DNA from: Taibaiella sp. KBW10
Lineage (GTDB): Bacteria > Bacteroidota > Bacteroidia > Chitinophagales > Chitinophagaceae
Assembly (NCBI RefSeq): GCF_003852495.1
Contig: NZ_QAJI01000004.1
Coordinates: 100,802 to 164,801 of the forward strand
Reading direction: 5' to 3'
Length of the DNA stretch: 64,000 nucleotides
The translations under genes were made by a program, and so were the position numbers. A model generated the notes under the pieces. It saw only the letters and a list, made by a program, of their open reading frames with translations, made no database searches and was not told where the DNA came from. Each line of letters opens with the position of its first letter. Position 1 is the stretch's first letter. This document shows, in pieces, positions 37,701-45,585 of this stretch.

Positions 37701-38490
37701 TGCGATTATACCTAAAGACATCAACTATGATTTTGGAAAGTGCAAGATCAGCTATTATGCATACAGCAGTACAGAAGATGCAGCCGGCTCTGATACCGGT
37801 TTTGTGTTGGGTGGCTTCAGCTCTTTTGCAGATGAAGATAATGCAGGCCCTGTAGTAAAACCCTATATCGATAATAATAAATTCAGGAATGGAGATATTG
37901 TGAGCAGCAACCCAATGCTGTATGTAGAACTGGAAGATGATAACGGGATCAATGTATCAGGCTCTTCAGTAGGGCATGATCTGATTGCTGTTTTAGATGG
38001 TGATTATGAAGCTCCCTTTGTTTTAAACGCTTTATACACACCGGAATTAAACGATTATACAAAAGGTAGTGTGTATTTTCAATTAAATAAAATTCCGATT
38101 GGGAAACATACCATAACCGTTAGGGCATGGGATGTTTACAATAATTCAGGTGAAGGTACCGTAGACTTTGAAGTAAAAGGCGCCGATACCCTTGCGTTTA
38201 ATATTTATAACTATCCTAATCCATTTAGCGACCTTACCAATATCGTTATTCAGCATAACCAGCCCAATACAGATATGACTGTAAGCTTAAGGGTATTTAA
38301 TACTTCCGGATCAGAAGTGTATAGCAAATCGCAGCAATTCAGGCCTACGGGTAGTTTTACCACCTGGCAGTGGACCGGGACTTCCAGTGCGGGTAGCAAA
38401 CTGGCCAATGGCTTGTATTTTTATCAAGTGCACGTTAAAACGGCAGCCGGAACCAAATCGGCATATTCAAAATTAGTCTTGACACGTTAA
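34741..38490 (+). CDS. porU: T9SS sortase PorU (C25-type peptidase)
   Basis: This 1249-residue exported protein (signal peptide ending near VYAGA) is the T9SS C-terminal signal peptidase. The gingipain-type C25 domain spans about 500-890, with the catalytic His in NYIGHGSPQRW (H755) and the catalytic Cys in MVTGTCDYGRF (C789). An N-terminal prodomain-like region precedes it, beta-sandwich regions follow, and the end is itself a type A sorting domain (YNYPNPFSDLTNIVI ... LANGLYFYQVHVK). PorU cleaves sorting domains from cargo and attaches anionic lipopolysaccharide, on the cell surface with PorV. The porV gene lies 144 nt downstream, the conserved arrangement. Confidence 0.96.
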   Translation: MKIVKLLLLATLCSAAVYAGAKRTVSIDNFKAYEVNEQGIYGKRFPLLNAYDTAKITLKNIQSVVLSEGVPSGITVHEGVPQVSVVFGKERKQLVATVNMPLFYKEQNVIKRITSFDVEIEEEKSHNIVAKTYAGHSILSSGTWYKIAVDRRGVFKIDYAFLQSLGLNPATINPNNIRIYGNGGTVIEEAVTDGAPDDLVENAIDVRSSGSTFGTGDFILFYANGPLKWQYSTASQQFEQTQNYYEPQSYYFLNVDLGPGKRIQNMSSSALPVAKTVNTFNEYRVYEKDSVNIANMGKEWYSNFMNTNNASSLTQFVNLDLGAVSDTVRYDFRAAARIELGTGSLSLSNNNTLLNTINFSASGSSSIAFASSTRSGFFITTQPNLSFKLNFSSAASNGKAYLDYIRLNYKRSLSLQNGQINFRSLEQRNLNASNALTFTVANMNSNARIWDVTNMLEPKLVPGSATGGSFSFNDGGGTLKEYIAFDGSSYGSPVKIGTVSNQDLHALSQVDYLIITNNELLPAANSLADMHRTKYNTTVHVVTVDKIYNEFSSGGQDIGGIRNFIRMFYNRGTPGNLIKNVLLFGMASFDYKDRIAHNTNIVPTYQTQNSENKTLAFATDEFYTLLDDGENVNLNNNTGAYIDIGLGRIPAGNLAEANDVVDKIKRYTSPLSFGEWKNNLTLVTDDYEAGFAFLTSSESISDAVMGANSGINQSKLYTDAAPRVATPSGIKFPTVTRDINNQIFNGTFLMNYIGHGSPQRWALEEILYKGDIEQWNNDSKLPIMVTGTCDYGRFDNPEEPSSGAYLITKHNGGAIAAITTTQEVYEGQNNRMNIGYLSAQFEKDANGKYLSFGEAFREGKNRAGASVQDNSRKFALLGDPAIKPALPENLVQTDSILVRTNTGAYLLTDTLNALGKYKIKGNVANASGNVKTDFNGQVFVTVYDKMKNVSATNPALLASSLQKTFRVQNNILFKGNAKVVNGLFEIDAIIPKDINYDFGKCKISYYAYSSTEDAAGSDTGFVLGGFSSFADEDNAGPVVKPYIDNNKFRNGDIVSSNPMLYVELEDDNGINVSGSSVGHDLIAVLDGDYEAPFVLNALYTPELNDYTKGSVYFQLNKIPIGKHTITVRAWDVYNNSGEGTVDFEVKGADTLAFNIYNYPNPFSDLTNIVIQHNQPNTDMTVSLRVFNTSGSEVYSKSQQFRPTGSFTTWQWTGTSSAGSKLANGLYFYQVHVKTAAGTKSAYSKLVLTR

Positions 38491-38567
38491 AATAGGGTAA
38501 AGAAATTACACTAAATATTTATCAGGAATGATAATTTAATCTCCCTAAAGCGCGTTAGTACTATATA

Positions 38568-38605
38568 TTCGCAGAAAATAGGTGCAAATGATTTATATTT
38601 GCGCC
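38568..38605 (+). promoter_or_regulatory. porV promoter overlapped by a dyad
   Basis: TTCG (38568-38571), a 22-nt spacer and TATATTTG (38594-38601) resemble the phylum's promoter. GGTGCAAAT (38581-38589) and ATTTGCGCC (38597-38605) form a 9-bp dyad (one G-T) whose right arm covers most of the -7 box. It could be an operator or a hairpin at the very 5' end of the transcript. Confidence 0.5.
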
Positions 38606-38634
38606 GCCTAGTAACAAATAAAAAGATAAAATAA

Positions 38635-39813
38635 ATGACAAAAAAGCTGATTTTTTCAGGGATCACATTATTAAGTGGCGTGGCTTTCAATGAAGCACAG
38701 GCGCAACAGTACAAAGAGGTAGGGCCAATTTCTTATGCCGTTCCCTTTTTGACGATTGCTCCGGATGCTCGTTCAGGTGCTATGGGAGATGCAGGTGTTG
38801 CCCTTTCTCCGGACGCCAATTCGCAGCATTATAATGTGGCTAAATTAGCCATGAGTGAAGATAATGGGGGTATTGGCTTAACTTACTCTCCTTGGTTAAA
38901 AGACATCGTTCCTGATGTTGCCTTGATTTATGCTTCCGGTTTCTATAAATTTGGTGCTAAAAAAGATCAGGCAATCAGTGCTTCTTTACGTTATTTCAAC
39001 CTTGGCGAAATCAACTACAGAAGCGAAAATAATACCGATAACGGTATTGGTAAGCCTTACGAACTCGCTTTTGATGTAGGATATTCCAGAAAATTATCAG
39101 AAAACCTGTCATTAGGGGCAAACCTAAGATATATAAATTCCAATATTGCTCCTGGAAGTAGTGGAAGTGGTGCCGGATATGCTCCTGCAAGTACTTTTGC
39201 CGCTGATTTAGGTATGTTCTATACCAAAACAAAAATGATCACAGAAGAAACGGGTTCTACTTTCAACTTTGGTGCCATCGTTCGTAATGTTGGTGGAAGG
39301 GTTACTTATTCTCAGGCAGTGCGCGATTTCCTTCCTGCACAGTTAGCGGTAGGGGTGGCTTATACGTATAAGATCGATAAATTTAATAAAATTACCGGTA
39401 CGATAGACCTTACAAAATTGTTGGTACCTGCAGCTAAGAGAGTGATTACCGGTGGGGATACAACTTATCAGGCACCAAGAGAAGATTATACCGTTGTGTC
39501 TGGTCTGTTGAACTCTTTCCAAAGAGCTCCGGGTATGTACGGAACAACAATAGGTGTAGGTGGTGAATATTGGTACCAGGATCAATTTGCCGTAAGAGCG
39601 GGTTATTTCTATGAGGCACCAAAATTAGGAAACAGACAGTTCTTTGCAGCAGGTATTGGTGTTCGATACAGCATGTTCGGTATTGATGTCTCTTACCTGA
39701 TTCCTTCAGGAAGCGGTATTGCCCGTAATCCATTGAGCAATACTTTACGCTTTACCCTGTTATTTAACTTTAACGATAAGTTTTCTAAAGAGAAAGATAA
39801 TTCAGAATCTTAA
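38635..39813 (+). CDS. porV: T9SS outer membrane shuttle protein PorV
   Basis: This 392-residue protein has a signal peptide (cleavage near EAQAQ) and the family hallmark PDARSGAMGDAGVALSPDA. A beta-barrel rich in Gly and aromatics follows, ending LRFTLLFNFNDKF and a short polar tail. PorV (LptO) is a FadL-like 14-strand barrel that collects cargo from the translocon and passes it to PorU. It sits directly after porU and has its own promoter candidate and terminator. Identification is strong. Confidence 0.95.
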   Translation: MTKKLIFSGITLLSGVAFNEAQAQQYKEVGPISYAVPFLTIAPDARSGAMGDAGVALSPDANSQHYNVAKLAMSEDNGGIGLTYSPWLKDIVPDVALIYASGFYKFGAKKDQAISASLRYFNLGEINYRSENNTDNGIGKPYELAFDVGYSRKLSENLSLGANLRYINSNIAPGSSGSGAGYAPASTFAADLGMFYTKTKMITEETGSTFNFGAIVRNVGGRVTYSQAVRDFLPAQLAVGVAYTYKIDKFNKITGTIDLTKLLVPAAKRVITGGDTTYQAPREDYTVVSGLLNSFQRAPGMYGTTIGVGGEYWYQDQFAVRAGYFYEAPKLGNRQFFAAGIGVRYSMFGIDVSYLIPSGSGIARNPLSNTLRFTLLFNFNDKFSKEKDNSES

Positions 39814-39838
39814 AGATATTTTCCCTATATTATTCAAG

Positions 39839-39865
39839 ACCGAAGCGTATCCTGTATGCTTCGGT
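39839..39865 (+). terminator. Terminator of porV
   Basis: An 8-bp GC-rich stem (39839-39846 with 39858-39865), extendable by three weaker pairs, is followed by TTTTG. Confidence 0.85.
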
Positions 39866-40012
39866 TTTTGTTATATTTTGTATTAGATTTTATTATGCAA
39901 ATAACTTAAGTTTGTCTGAACTTTGTTTACTGGTTTTATGATCGGCATACAATGTCTTGAAACAAATAAATAGATACAAGCGTAAGATTTATATCCTAAA
40001 ATTATAATATTT

Positions 40013-40492
40013 ATGAAATTGAGAATTGGTAACGGAGTAGACTTTCACAAATTACAAGACGGTTTACCCTTCACTTTAGGCGGCATTCAATTGGAACACT
40101 CCAAAGGACCGGTAGGGCACTCAGATGCCGACGTATTATTACATGCCATTTGTGATGCCTTATTGGGCGCAGCAAACCTGGGCGATATAGGCAAGCACTT
40201 TCCGGATACGGATATGGCCTATAAAGGAATAGACAGCAAAGTATTATTACAAAGAAGTCATAACCTGATCAAAGAAAAAGGTTATGTCGTTATTAATATG
40301 GATGCGACTGTATGTCTTGAAAAACCTAAAATTGCCCCGTATTTAGACAAAATGAAAGCGGCTATTTCGGGTGTAACCGGTATCGATATCAATGACATTT
40401 CTATAAAAGCCACCACCTCAGAAGGCATGGGTTTTGTCGGTAGGGAAGAAGGCGTAATGGCTTACGCAACCGTTTTATTATCAAAATTTTAA
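40013..40492 (+). CDS. ispF: 2-C-methyl-D-erythritol 2,4-cyclodiphosphate synthase
   Basis: This 159-residue enzyme has the metal-binding DFH (D10, H12) in RIGNGVDFHKL, the GPVGHSDADVLLHAICDALLG helix and the GDIGKHFPDTD loop, all conserved in IspF. It makes the cyclic diphosphate of the non-mevalonate isoprenoid pathway. The organism therefore uses the MEP route. It is followed 19 nt later by thiL, probably in one operon. A weak -7-like TAAGTTTG occurs at 39907-39914. Confidence 0.97.
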   Translation: MKLRIGNGVDFHKLQDGLPFTLGGIQLEHSKGPVGHSDADVLLHAICDALLGAANLGDIGKHFPDTDMAYKGIDSKVLLQRSHNLIKEKGYVVINMDATVCLEKPKIAPYLDKMKAAISGVTGIDINDISIKATTSEGMGFVGREEGVMAYATVLLSKF

Positions 40493-40511
40493 TTATTAAT
40501 ATTCTATAAGA

Positions 40512-41543
40512 ATGAGTGAAGAGCGTACAGAGATTGGAACATTGGGCGAATTTGGGCTAATTGAACATTTAACGCGTAATAACGAAACCAGGCAGGCGGG
40601 TACCATACTAAGCGTCGGAGATGATGCAGCGGTAATAGACCAGTTTGGAAAACAAAGTGTTATTTCTACAGAACTGCTGATAGAAGGCGTGCATTTTGAC
40701 CTGATGTATACCCCCTTAATGCATTTGGGCTATAAGTCAGTCGTCGTGGCCATCTCGGATATCTGCGGTATGAATGCCATCCCTTCCCATATTACCTTGA
40801 GTATTGCGATATCGAACCGCTTCTCAGTCGAGGCTTTGGATGAGTTCTATAATGGTGTATATGCGGCATGTGATTTTTATAATGTAGACCTGATCGGAGG
40901 CGATACTACGAGTACACCCAAAGGCTTGATCATTAGCGTCACAGCAATAGGAGAGGTGACCCCTGATAAATTTGTGACCCGCTCGGGCGCACATGAAGGC
41001 GATTTGATCTGCGTGAGCGGAGACCTCGGTGCGGCTTATTTGGGTTTGCAACTGCTGGAGCGGGAAAAGAAAATCTTCCTGGAAAGTCCCGGCGTACAAC
41101 CCGATCTGGAAGGAAGAAAATATGTAGTGGGTAAAATATTGAAGCCCGAAGCAAGGGTTGATATCGTAGAATGGCTGCACGAACAGGAAATTGTTCCTAC
41201 AGCAATGATGGATATCAGCGATGGCTTAAGTTCCGAACTATTCCATATCTGTAAACAAAGCAATGTGGGTTGCGCCATCTATGAAGAGAAAATTCCTTTT
41301 AACGGGGAGATGCGGGAAGTCGCTTATCACTTTGAAATCGATGCGACCGCTTGTGCCTTAAGTGGTGGAGAGGACTTTGAGTTGTTGTTTACGGTAAAAC
41401 AGGAAGACTACGACAAAATAAGATTCTCCGAGAAAATCAGTGTAATAGGCTATGTTACCGATGCCGGAGAAGGGAAGAAAATGATTACCAGAAAAGGTAA
41501 TAAACACGATCTGGAAGCACAAGGTTGGGTTAATTTTAAATAA
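40512..41543 (+). CDS. thiL: Thiamine-monophosphate kinase
   Basis: This 343-residue protein has the PurM-like fold with SVGDDAAVID, MDISDGLSSEL and SGGEDFELLF, the three ThiL motifs. It phosphorylates thiamine monophosphate to the diphosphate cofactor. Other thiamine genes are not nearby, although pnuC (a possible thiamine transporter) lies 13 kb away. It is probably co-transcribed with ispF. Length is normal. Confidence 0.95.
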   Translation: MSEERTEIGTLGEFGLIEHLTRNNETRQAGTILSVGDDAAVIDQFGKQSVISTELLIEGVHFDLMYTPLMHLGYKSVVVAISDICGMNAIPSHITLSIAISNRFSVEALDEFYNGVYAACDFYNVDLIGGDTTSTPKGLIISVTAIGEVTPDKFVTRSGAHEGDLICVSGDLGAAYLGLQLLEREKKIFLESPGVQPDLEGRKYVVGKILKPEARVDIVEWLHEQEIVPTAMMDISDGLSSELFHICKQSNVGCAIYEEKIPFNGEMREVAYHFEIDATACALSGGEDFELLFTVKQEDYDKIRFSEKISVIGYVTDAGEGKKMITRKGNKHDLEAQGWVNFK

Positions 41544-41607
41544 TCGGGTGTTTATATTAAACCTTAAGCACGAAGTATTATCTATATATACATAAAACGT
41601 AGATAGA

Positions 41608-42015
41608 ATGAAAAAGATCATCATATTAGTAGCAGTAGCCCTTACCATCACAGGAACCCTTATTGCACAGAATAAGGCTACCCATCAAAGAAAGACAAGG
41701 GCGCAGGCGCAACAAAGTACAGCCGCCTACAGCCAGGCGACGGTAGACCGGATGAGCCGGGAATTAAACCTGAGCGCGGAACAGCAAAAGCAAGTGTATA
41801 ATTTGACACTTGCCAGTAATAAGGAATCCTTAAGGACCAAAGAAGGTGTTGCAAAATATAATGCGGATCTCAACCAAATTCTGAATGCCGATCAAAAAGC
41901 AACCTTAGATAGGTTGAAAGCAGAGAAAATACAGCAGAAAGATGTGCGCTCAGCAGAACGGCATAATGATCTGAAATCTGCCCCTGTAAAAGTGACAGGG
42001 CCTGAAAAAATATAG
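41608..42015 (+). CDS. Small exported protein, LTxxQ/Spy-like
   Basis: This 135-residue basic protein has a signal peptide (cleavage near TLIAQ). The helical body contains LNLSAEQQKQVYNLTL and ILNADQKATLDRLKAEK, reminiscent of the LTxxQ motifs of Spy/CpxP and of small DUF4890-type Bacteroidota proteins. Those are periplasmic helical hairpins with chaperone or sensor roles. The match is by pattern only, so the function is open. It follows thiL by 64 nt and ends at a strong terminator. Confidence 0.6.
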   Translation: MKKIIILVAVALTITGTLIAQNKATHQRKTRAQAQQSTAAYSQATVDRMSRELNLSAEQQKQVYNLTLASNKESLRTKEGVAKYNADLNQILNADQKATLDRLKAEKIQQKDVRSAERHNDLKSAPVKVTGPEKI

Positions 42016-42045
42016 TTTTCACGTATTCTTATATTAAGAAATTGT

Positions 42046-42081
42046 AAAAAGCGCGCAAATAAAGGTATTTGCGCGCTTTTT
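42046..42081 (+). terminator. Terminator of the LTxxQ-like gene
   Basis: A perfect 15-bp stem (42046-42060 with 42067-42081), core GCGCGC, with a 6-nt loop and flanking A and T runs. Confidence 0.9.
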
Positions 42082-42145
42082 GTTCAAACTATTTTCTTGA
42101 TTATGGTGTCTTTATAGTATATTGTAATATAAAAAAACCACATGT

Positions 42146-42526
42146 ATGATCAGAGTGATAGGCATAACCCTTGTATTGTTAGCAAGTCTTGTATATAAAA
42201 GTTCCGCACAGGAAGCAAAAATGAATGCAAACCAAACACAGGTAAAACAGAGAAATATAATGATCCCTAATGCATTTACACCTAATGGAGACGGCGTAAA
42301 TGATGTGTTTAAGCTCATTAATGTTTCCGGCGAGCAATTGCTTGAATTGAAGATTTTTAACCGATGGGGCACCATTGTATACAGCTCTACGGATGCCGGA
42401 GAAGGATGGGATGGCCGATATAAAAATGCGGAGCAGCCTGTGGGTGTCTATGGCTACGGAATCAGGATAAAATATAATGATGGGGTGATTGAAACCTATA
42501 GGGGAACAATTACCTTAATTAGATAA
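42146..42526 (+). CDS. Stand-alone T9SS type B (gliding-motility/CHU_C) sorting domain protein
   Basis: This 126-residue protein consists of a signal peptide (MIRVIGITLVLLASLVYKSSAQ), about 15 polar residues and one complete type B sorting domain. The latter has IPNAFTPNGDGVNDVFKL, LKIFNRWGTIVYSS, WDGRYKNAEQPVGVYGYGI and a final TYRGTITLIR. Such domains normally sit at the end of long SprB-like adhesins. Here there is almost no passenger. The signal peptide and domain are intact, so this looks like a real gene rather than a fragment, but a remnant of a lost adhesin cannot be excluded. Confidence 0.85.
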   Translation: MIRVIGITLVLLASLVYKSSAQEAKMNANQTQVKQRNIMIPNAFTPNGDGVNDVFKLINVSGEQLLELKIFNRWGTIVYSSTDAGEGWDGRYKNAEQPVGVYGYGIRIKYNDGVIETYRGTITLIR

Positions 42527-42619
42527 GGTTTTTGTTTTGTTTGTATCGGCGCAAGAGCGCACGGGTACACAAAATGCAAATCGTTGCCTTTTCTGAAGGT
42601 GATTTTCCATAATGATCAG

Positions 42620-42651
42620 AAAGAAGCAGATACGCTGGTATTTGCTTCTTT
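42620..42651 (+). terminator. Terminator after the type B sorting-domain gene
   Basis: A 14-bp stem with one G-T pair (42620-42633 with 42638-42651) and a 4-nt loop ends in TTTTTG. The stretch between the stop at 42526 and this hairpin holds nothing recognisable. Confidence 0.75.
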
Positions 42652-42754
42652 TTGTTTTAAGCCCTGTTCTGATAAAGCCCCCCGGTACAAGGAATCTGAT
42701 TTTTGCTTAAATTGCTTAGAATAAGGATTTAATACGCTTAAAACGGATAATGAA

Positions 42755-43210
42755 ATGAAGGAACAAATGGAGATAAGAACATACGAACCAGGAGATAAAG
42801 AACGGGTTTTGGAACTGTTACGGCTCAATACGCCAGCGTTCTTTGCGGCAGAAGAGGAACAAGATCTGGTCTATTATCTCGATCATGAACTAGAGCAATA
42901 TTTTGTGGTGATCGTTGATGGGAAGCTTGTAGGTGCGGGCGGGATCAATTTTAGCGAAGACCGATGTACCGGCAAAATCAGTTGGGACATCTTTGACCCT
43001 GCTTATCAAGGCAAAGGAATAGGGAGCAGGCTCTTACAATTCAGAATTGATATATTGATAAATAATGTTGATATACAACGTATTACAGTACGTACATCAC
43101 AATTGGTTTATCCTTTTTATGAAAGAAATGGGTTCGTGCTACAGCAAATCGTCCCGGATTACTGGGCTAAAGGCTTCGATTTGTATCAAATGGCGTATAG
43201 TGAAAAATAG
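42755..43210 (+). CDS. GNAT-family N-acetyltransferase
   Basis: This 151-residue protein has the GNAT fold: IRTYEPGDKERVLELL at the N-terminus, a central GKISWDIFDPAYQGKGIGSR acetyl-CoA loop (Q-G-K-G-I-G-S) and the C-terminal YPFYERNGFVL. It transfers an acetyl group from acetyl-CoA to an amine; the acceptor is unknown. It is a single gene with no operon context that would help. Confidence 0.85.
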   Translation: MKEQMEIRTYEPGDKERVLELLRLNTPAFFAAEEEQDLVYYLDHELEQYFVVIVDGKLVGAGGINFSEDRCTGKISWDIFDPAYQGKGIGSRLLQFRIDILINNVDIQRITVRTSQLVYPFYERNGFVLQQIVPDYWAKGFDLYQMAYSEK

Positions 43211-43442
43211 TAAATAATTGAATATTAATATTTAGTGGGTGTTACCTTAACCATTATTCTAAATAATATATTATTCTTAACTATATAGAAGGAGGAAAGG
43301 AAGAAGAGGGATTGTATGGAAAGGATTAGATACCCGATATGATGTAATAAGCTTATCTGGAAAATCAATAGTGTCAACTGCTTTCGATAGGAGCGGCGTA
43401 AAATATGATTATATACATAATGCACTTATAAAAACACAAGTG

Positions 43443-43727
43443 ATGGAAAAGAAACTGCTGAAAATATGTGCAAAAGGGCATCAATTTTATAAAAGTAGTG
43501 ATTGTCCTGTCTGTCCGGTTTGTGCGGCAGCAGATAAGCCTAAAGAAGGCTTTTTGTCCCATTTGTCTGCCCCTGCGCGTAGAGCTTTGGAAAACAAGGG
43601 AATAGATAGTCTGTCTGCTTTATCTGGATATACCGAAAAACAGATACTGAGTTTGCATGGTATTGGAAAAAGCAGCATCCCTCTATTGAAAAGATTGCTG
43701 GAAGAAAAAGGATTATCTTTTAAATAA
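43443..43727 (+). CDS. Small Zn-knuckle plus RpoA-CTD-like helix-hairpin-helix protein
   Basis: The frame can be drawn from a GTG at 43371, but the ATG at 43443 begins a compact 94-residue protein. Its N-terminus has ICAKGHQFYKSSDCPVCPVC, four cysteines of a likely zinc knuckle. The C-terminus (LSAPARRALENKGIDSLSAL, LHGIGKSSIPLLKRLL) closely resembles the C-terminal DNA-binding domain of RNA polymerase alpha subunit. It could bind DNA or contact transcription factors, but no function is known to me. The region 43211-43442 before it shows no clear promoter. Confidence 0.7.
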   Translation: MEKKLLKICAKGHQFYKSSDCPVCPVCAAADKPKEGFLSHLSAPARRALENKGIDSLSALSGYTEKQILSLHGIGKSSIPLLKRLLEEKGLSFK

Positions 43728-43787
43728 AAGACCTTTTTACTTTAGTTTGTATATTATGAACTATTGATTATTATGTTTTGATATTAC

Positions 43788-44984
43788 TTATTCTGCACCG
43801 TTTAGAAAGCGATAAGCCATCCAGGCCATAAGTCCCGAACCGGTGATTAAAGCAGTTTCGTCAATATCGAAGTGATCATTGTGCACCGGGTTTAGAAAAG
43901 TCTCATTATTTTTATTCGTTCCTAAACGGTAAAAGCATCCGGGAATCTCCTGGGTGTAAAAGCTAAAGTCTTCAGCCGTCATGCGCATCTCCAGGTCGCC
44001 CACATTTTCAGTACCTAAGTAATCTGTAGCGAAGTGTTTTGTTTGCTTATGGAGTACGGGATCATTAAACAAGCTAGGGTAGCCATCGGGAAAATGTACC
44101 CTTGCTGTAGCGCCCCAGGCAGTAGCGGTAGCGGTACAAACTCCTTCAATAAGTGAGAGGGCTTCTTTTCTCCAGGTTTCATCAAAAGTACGCAGCGTGC
44201 CCAGTATTTCCACCGATTCGGGAATTACGTTGGTTACCTGCCCACCGGCAATCTTTCCAAAAGTCAGTACTGTGGGTAAGAGAGGATTGCAACGCCTGGA
44301 TACAAGCTGTTGGAGTTGCATGATCAGGTTGGCTGCTATCGTGATCGGGTCGATCGTTTTATGTGGTAAAGCGGCATGACCGCCTTTGCCCTTTATGGTA
44401 ATATGTATTTCATCGGCACTAGCCATATATTGGCCAGATCGAAAAGCGACCGTTCCGGAAGGTAGTTCCGGAAAAACGTGTAAGCCAATGATTGCCTTTG
44501 GTTTAGGATTTTCTAAAACCCCGGCTTTTATCATTAAACTGGCGCCTCCAGGGCTTTGTTCTTCTCCGGGTTGAAAAATAAGCTTTACCGTGCCTTCAAA
44601 GGCATGTTTCAAGTCATTCAGGATGTGTGCGGCACCTAAAAGGCAACTGGTATGTACATCATGCCCGCAAGCATGCATAACGCCAGGTACGGTACTTTTG
44701 TAGGCTACTTCATTCTGTTCCGTAATGGGTAAGGCGTCCATATCTGCCCTTAGGGCGATACAGTTGCGTTCCGGATGCTTTCCTTCAATCAGGGCAACAA
44801 TACCTGTGCCGGCTATATTCGCTTCAAAAGGGATACCTATTTTTTTCAACTCAGCACTTACAAAGGCCATCGTTTCATATTCCTGAAAAGATAATTCAGG
44901 GTGTGCATGCAGATGTCTTCGGGTCTGGCTTAAATAGTCTTTTAAGCCAAAAGCGCTTTGCTGAATAAAATCTTTCATAATCAT
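43788..44984 (-). CDS. M20-family amidohydrolase (N-acyl-amino-acid hydrolase type)
   Basis: This 398-residue metallopeptidase-fold enzyme shows RRHLHAHPELSFQEYE, ALRADMDALPI and the metal ligand stretch MHACGHDVHTSCLLGA, plus FQPGEEQSPGGA and the C-terminal MTAEDFSFY. The M20D subfamily hydrolyses N-acyl or N-acetyl amino acids, hippurate or similar amides. There is no signal peptide, so it is cytoplasmic. The ATG at 44984 directly abuts the stop of the SPOR gene; a second ATG at 44978 is possible. It is the last gene of a six-gene operon. Confidence 0.9.
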   Translation of the reverse strand: MIMKDFIQQSAFGLKDYLSQTRRHLHAHPELSFQEYETMAFVSAELKKIGIPFEANIAGTGIVALIEGKHPERNCIALRADMDALPITEQNEVAYKSTVPGVMHACGHDVHTSCLLGAAHILNDLKHAFEGTVKLIFQPGEEQSPGGASLMIKAGVLENPKPKAIIGLHVFPELPSGTVAFRSGQYMASADEIHITIKGKGGHAALPHKTIDPITIAANLIMQLQQLVSRRCNPLLPTVLTFGKIAGGQVTNVIPESVEILGTLRTFDETWRKEALSLIEGVCTATATAWGATARVHFPDGYPSLFNDPVLHKQTKHFATDYLGTENVGDLEMRMTAEDFSFYTQEIPGCFYRLGTNKNNETFLNPVHNDHFDIDETALITGSGLMAWMAYRFLNGAE

Positions 44985-45578
44985 CTACTTTGTCGTGTCG
45001 CTGTCTGTATTGTTGGAAGGTTCATTGCGGTTTGCTGGCATCCCGGCAGGTCTGGGTGGGATGCGGTTGTTGATTAGAGAAGGCACAATCATCACTGTAT
45101 AAGATTTGCCTAAATATCTATAGAAGTCATTGGCTTCCTGTCTTGTCTTAAAGTCGCCTATGCGAATCCTGTAATATGGGGCTGCGTAAGTAATGTAAGA
45201 GCGCACAGAGGGAAAGCGCTTCATAAAGTCAATCTTTGTTGCTTTTGCTTTGGCACGTTCCGGCCCGCTGTAAATTTGTATGCGATAGCCTTTTGATACA
45301 TTGGAAATACGCCTCTTTACAGTGTAGCTACCGGTTCCTTCAGTATGATAATCAACGCTTTCTAAATTTTTTGCTTCCTGCGTCTGTGGTAAAGGTTCCT
45401 GTTGCAGCGCAGGTTTTGTTTGTGCTTGTGGTGTCGGTTGAAAGGGTTGTGGCCCGATCATACTGCCGGTGCTTTGTGGTTTTGGTGTTTGGCCGGCTCC
45501 CTTTTTGCCGTCCTGACAAAATCCTATACTATTGATAATCAATATTATAAACAGTGTTAGATAAATTGTTTTTTTCAT
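44985..45578 (-). CDS. Exported SPOR-domain protein
   Basis: This 197-residue protein has an N-terminal signal sequence, a Pro/Gln-rich linker and a SPOR domain at about 95-170 (KGYRIQIYSGPERAKAKA ... YYRIRIGDFKTRQEANDFY). SPOR domains bind peptidoglycan lacking stem peptides and often mark septal or cell-wall proteins. The C-terminal 25 residues are Pro/Asn-rich. It lies 7 nt after deoC and its stop touches the start of the amidohydrolase gene. The linkage to deoC and an amidohydrolase is of unclear meaning. Confidence 0.85.
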   Translation of the reverse strand: MKKTIYLTLFIILIINSIGFCQDGKKGAGQTPKPQSTGSMIGPQPFQPTPQAQTKPALQQEPLPQTQEAKNLESVDYHTEGTGSYTVKRRISNVSKGYRIQIYSGPERAKAKATKIDFMKRFPSVRSYITYAAPYYRIRIGDFKTRQEANDFYRYLGKSYTVMIVPSLINNRIPPRPAGMPANRNEPSNNTDSDTTK

Positions 45579-45585
45579 CGTTACC

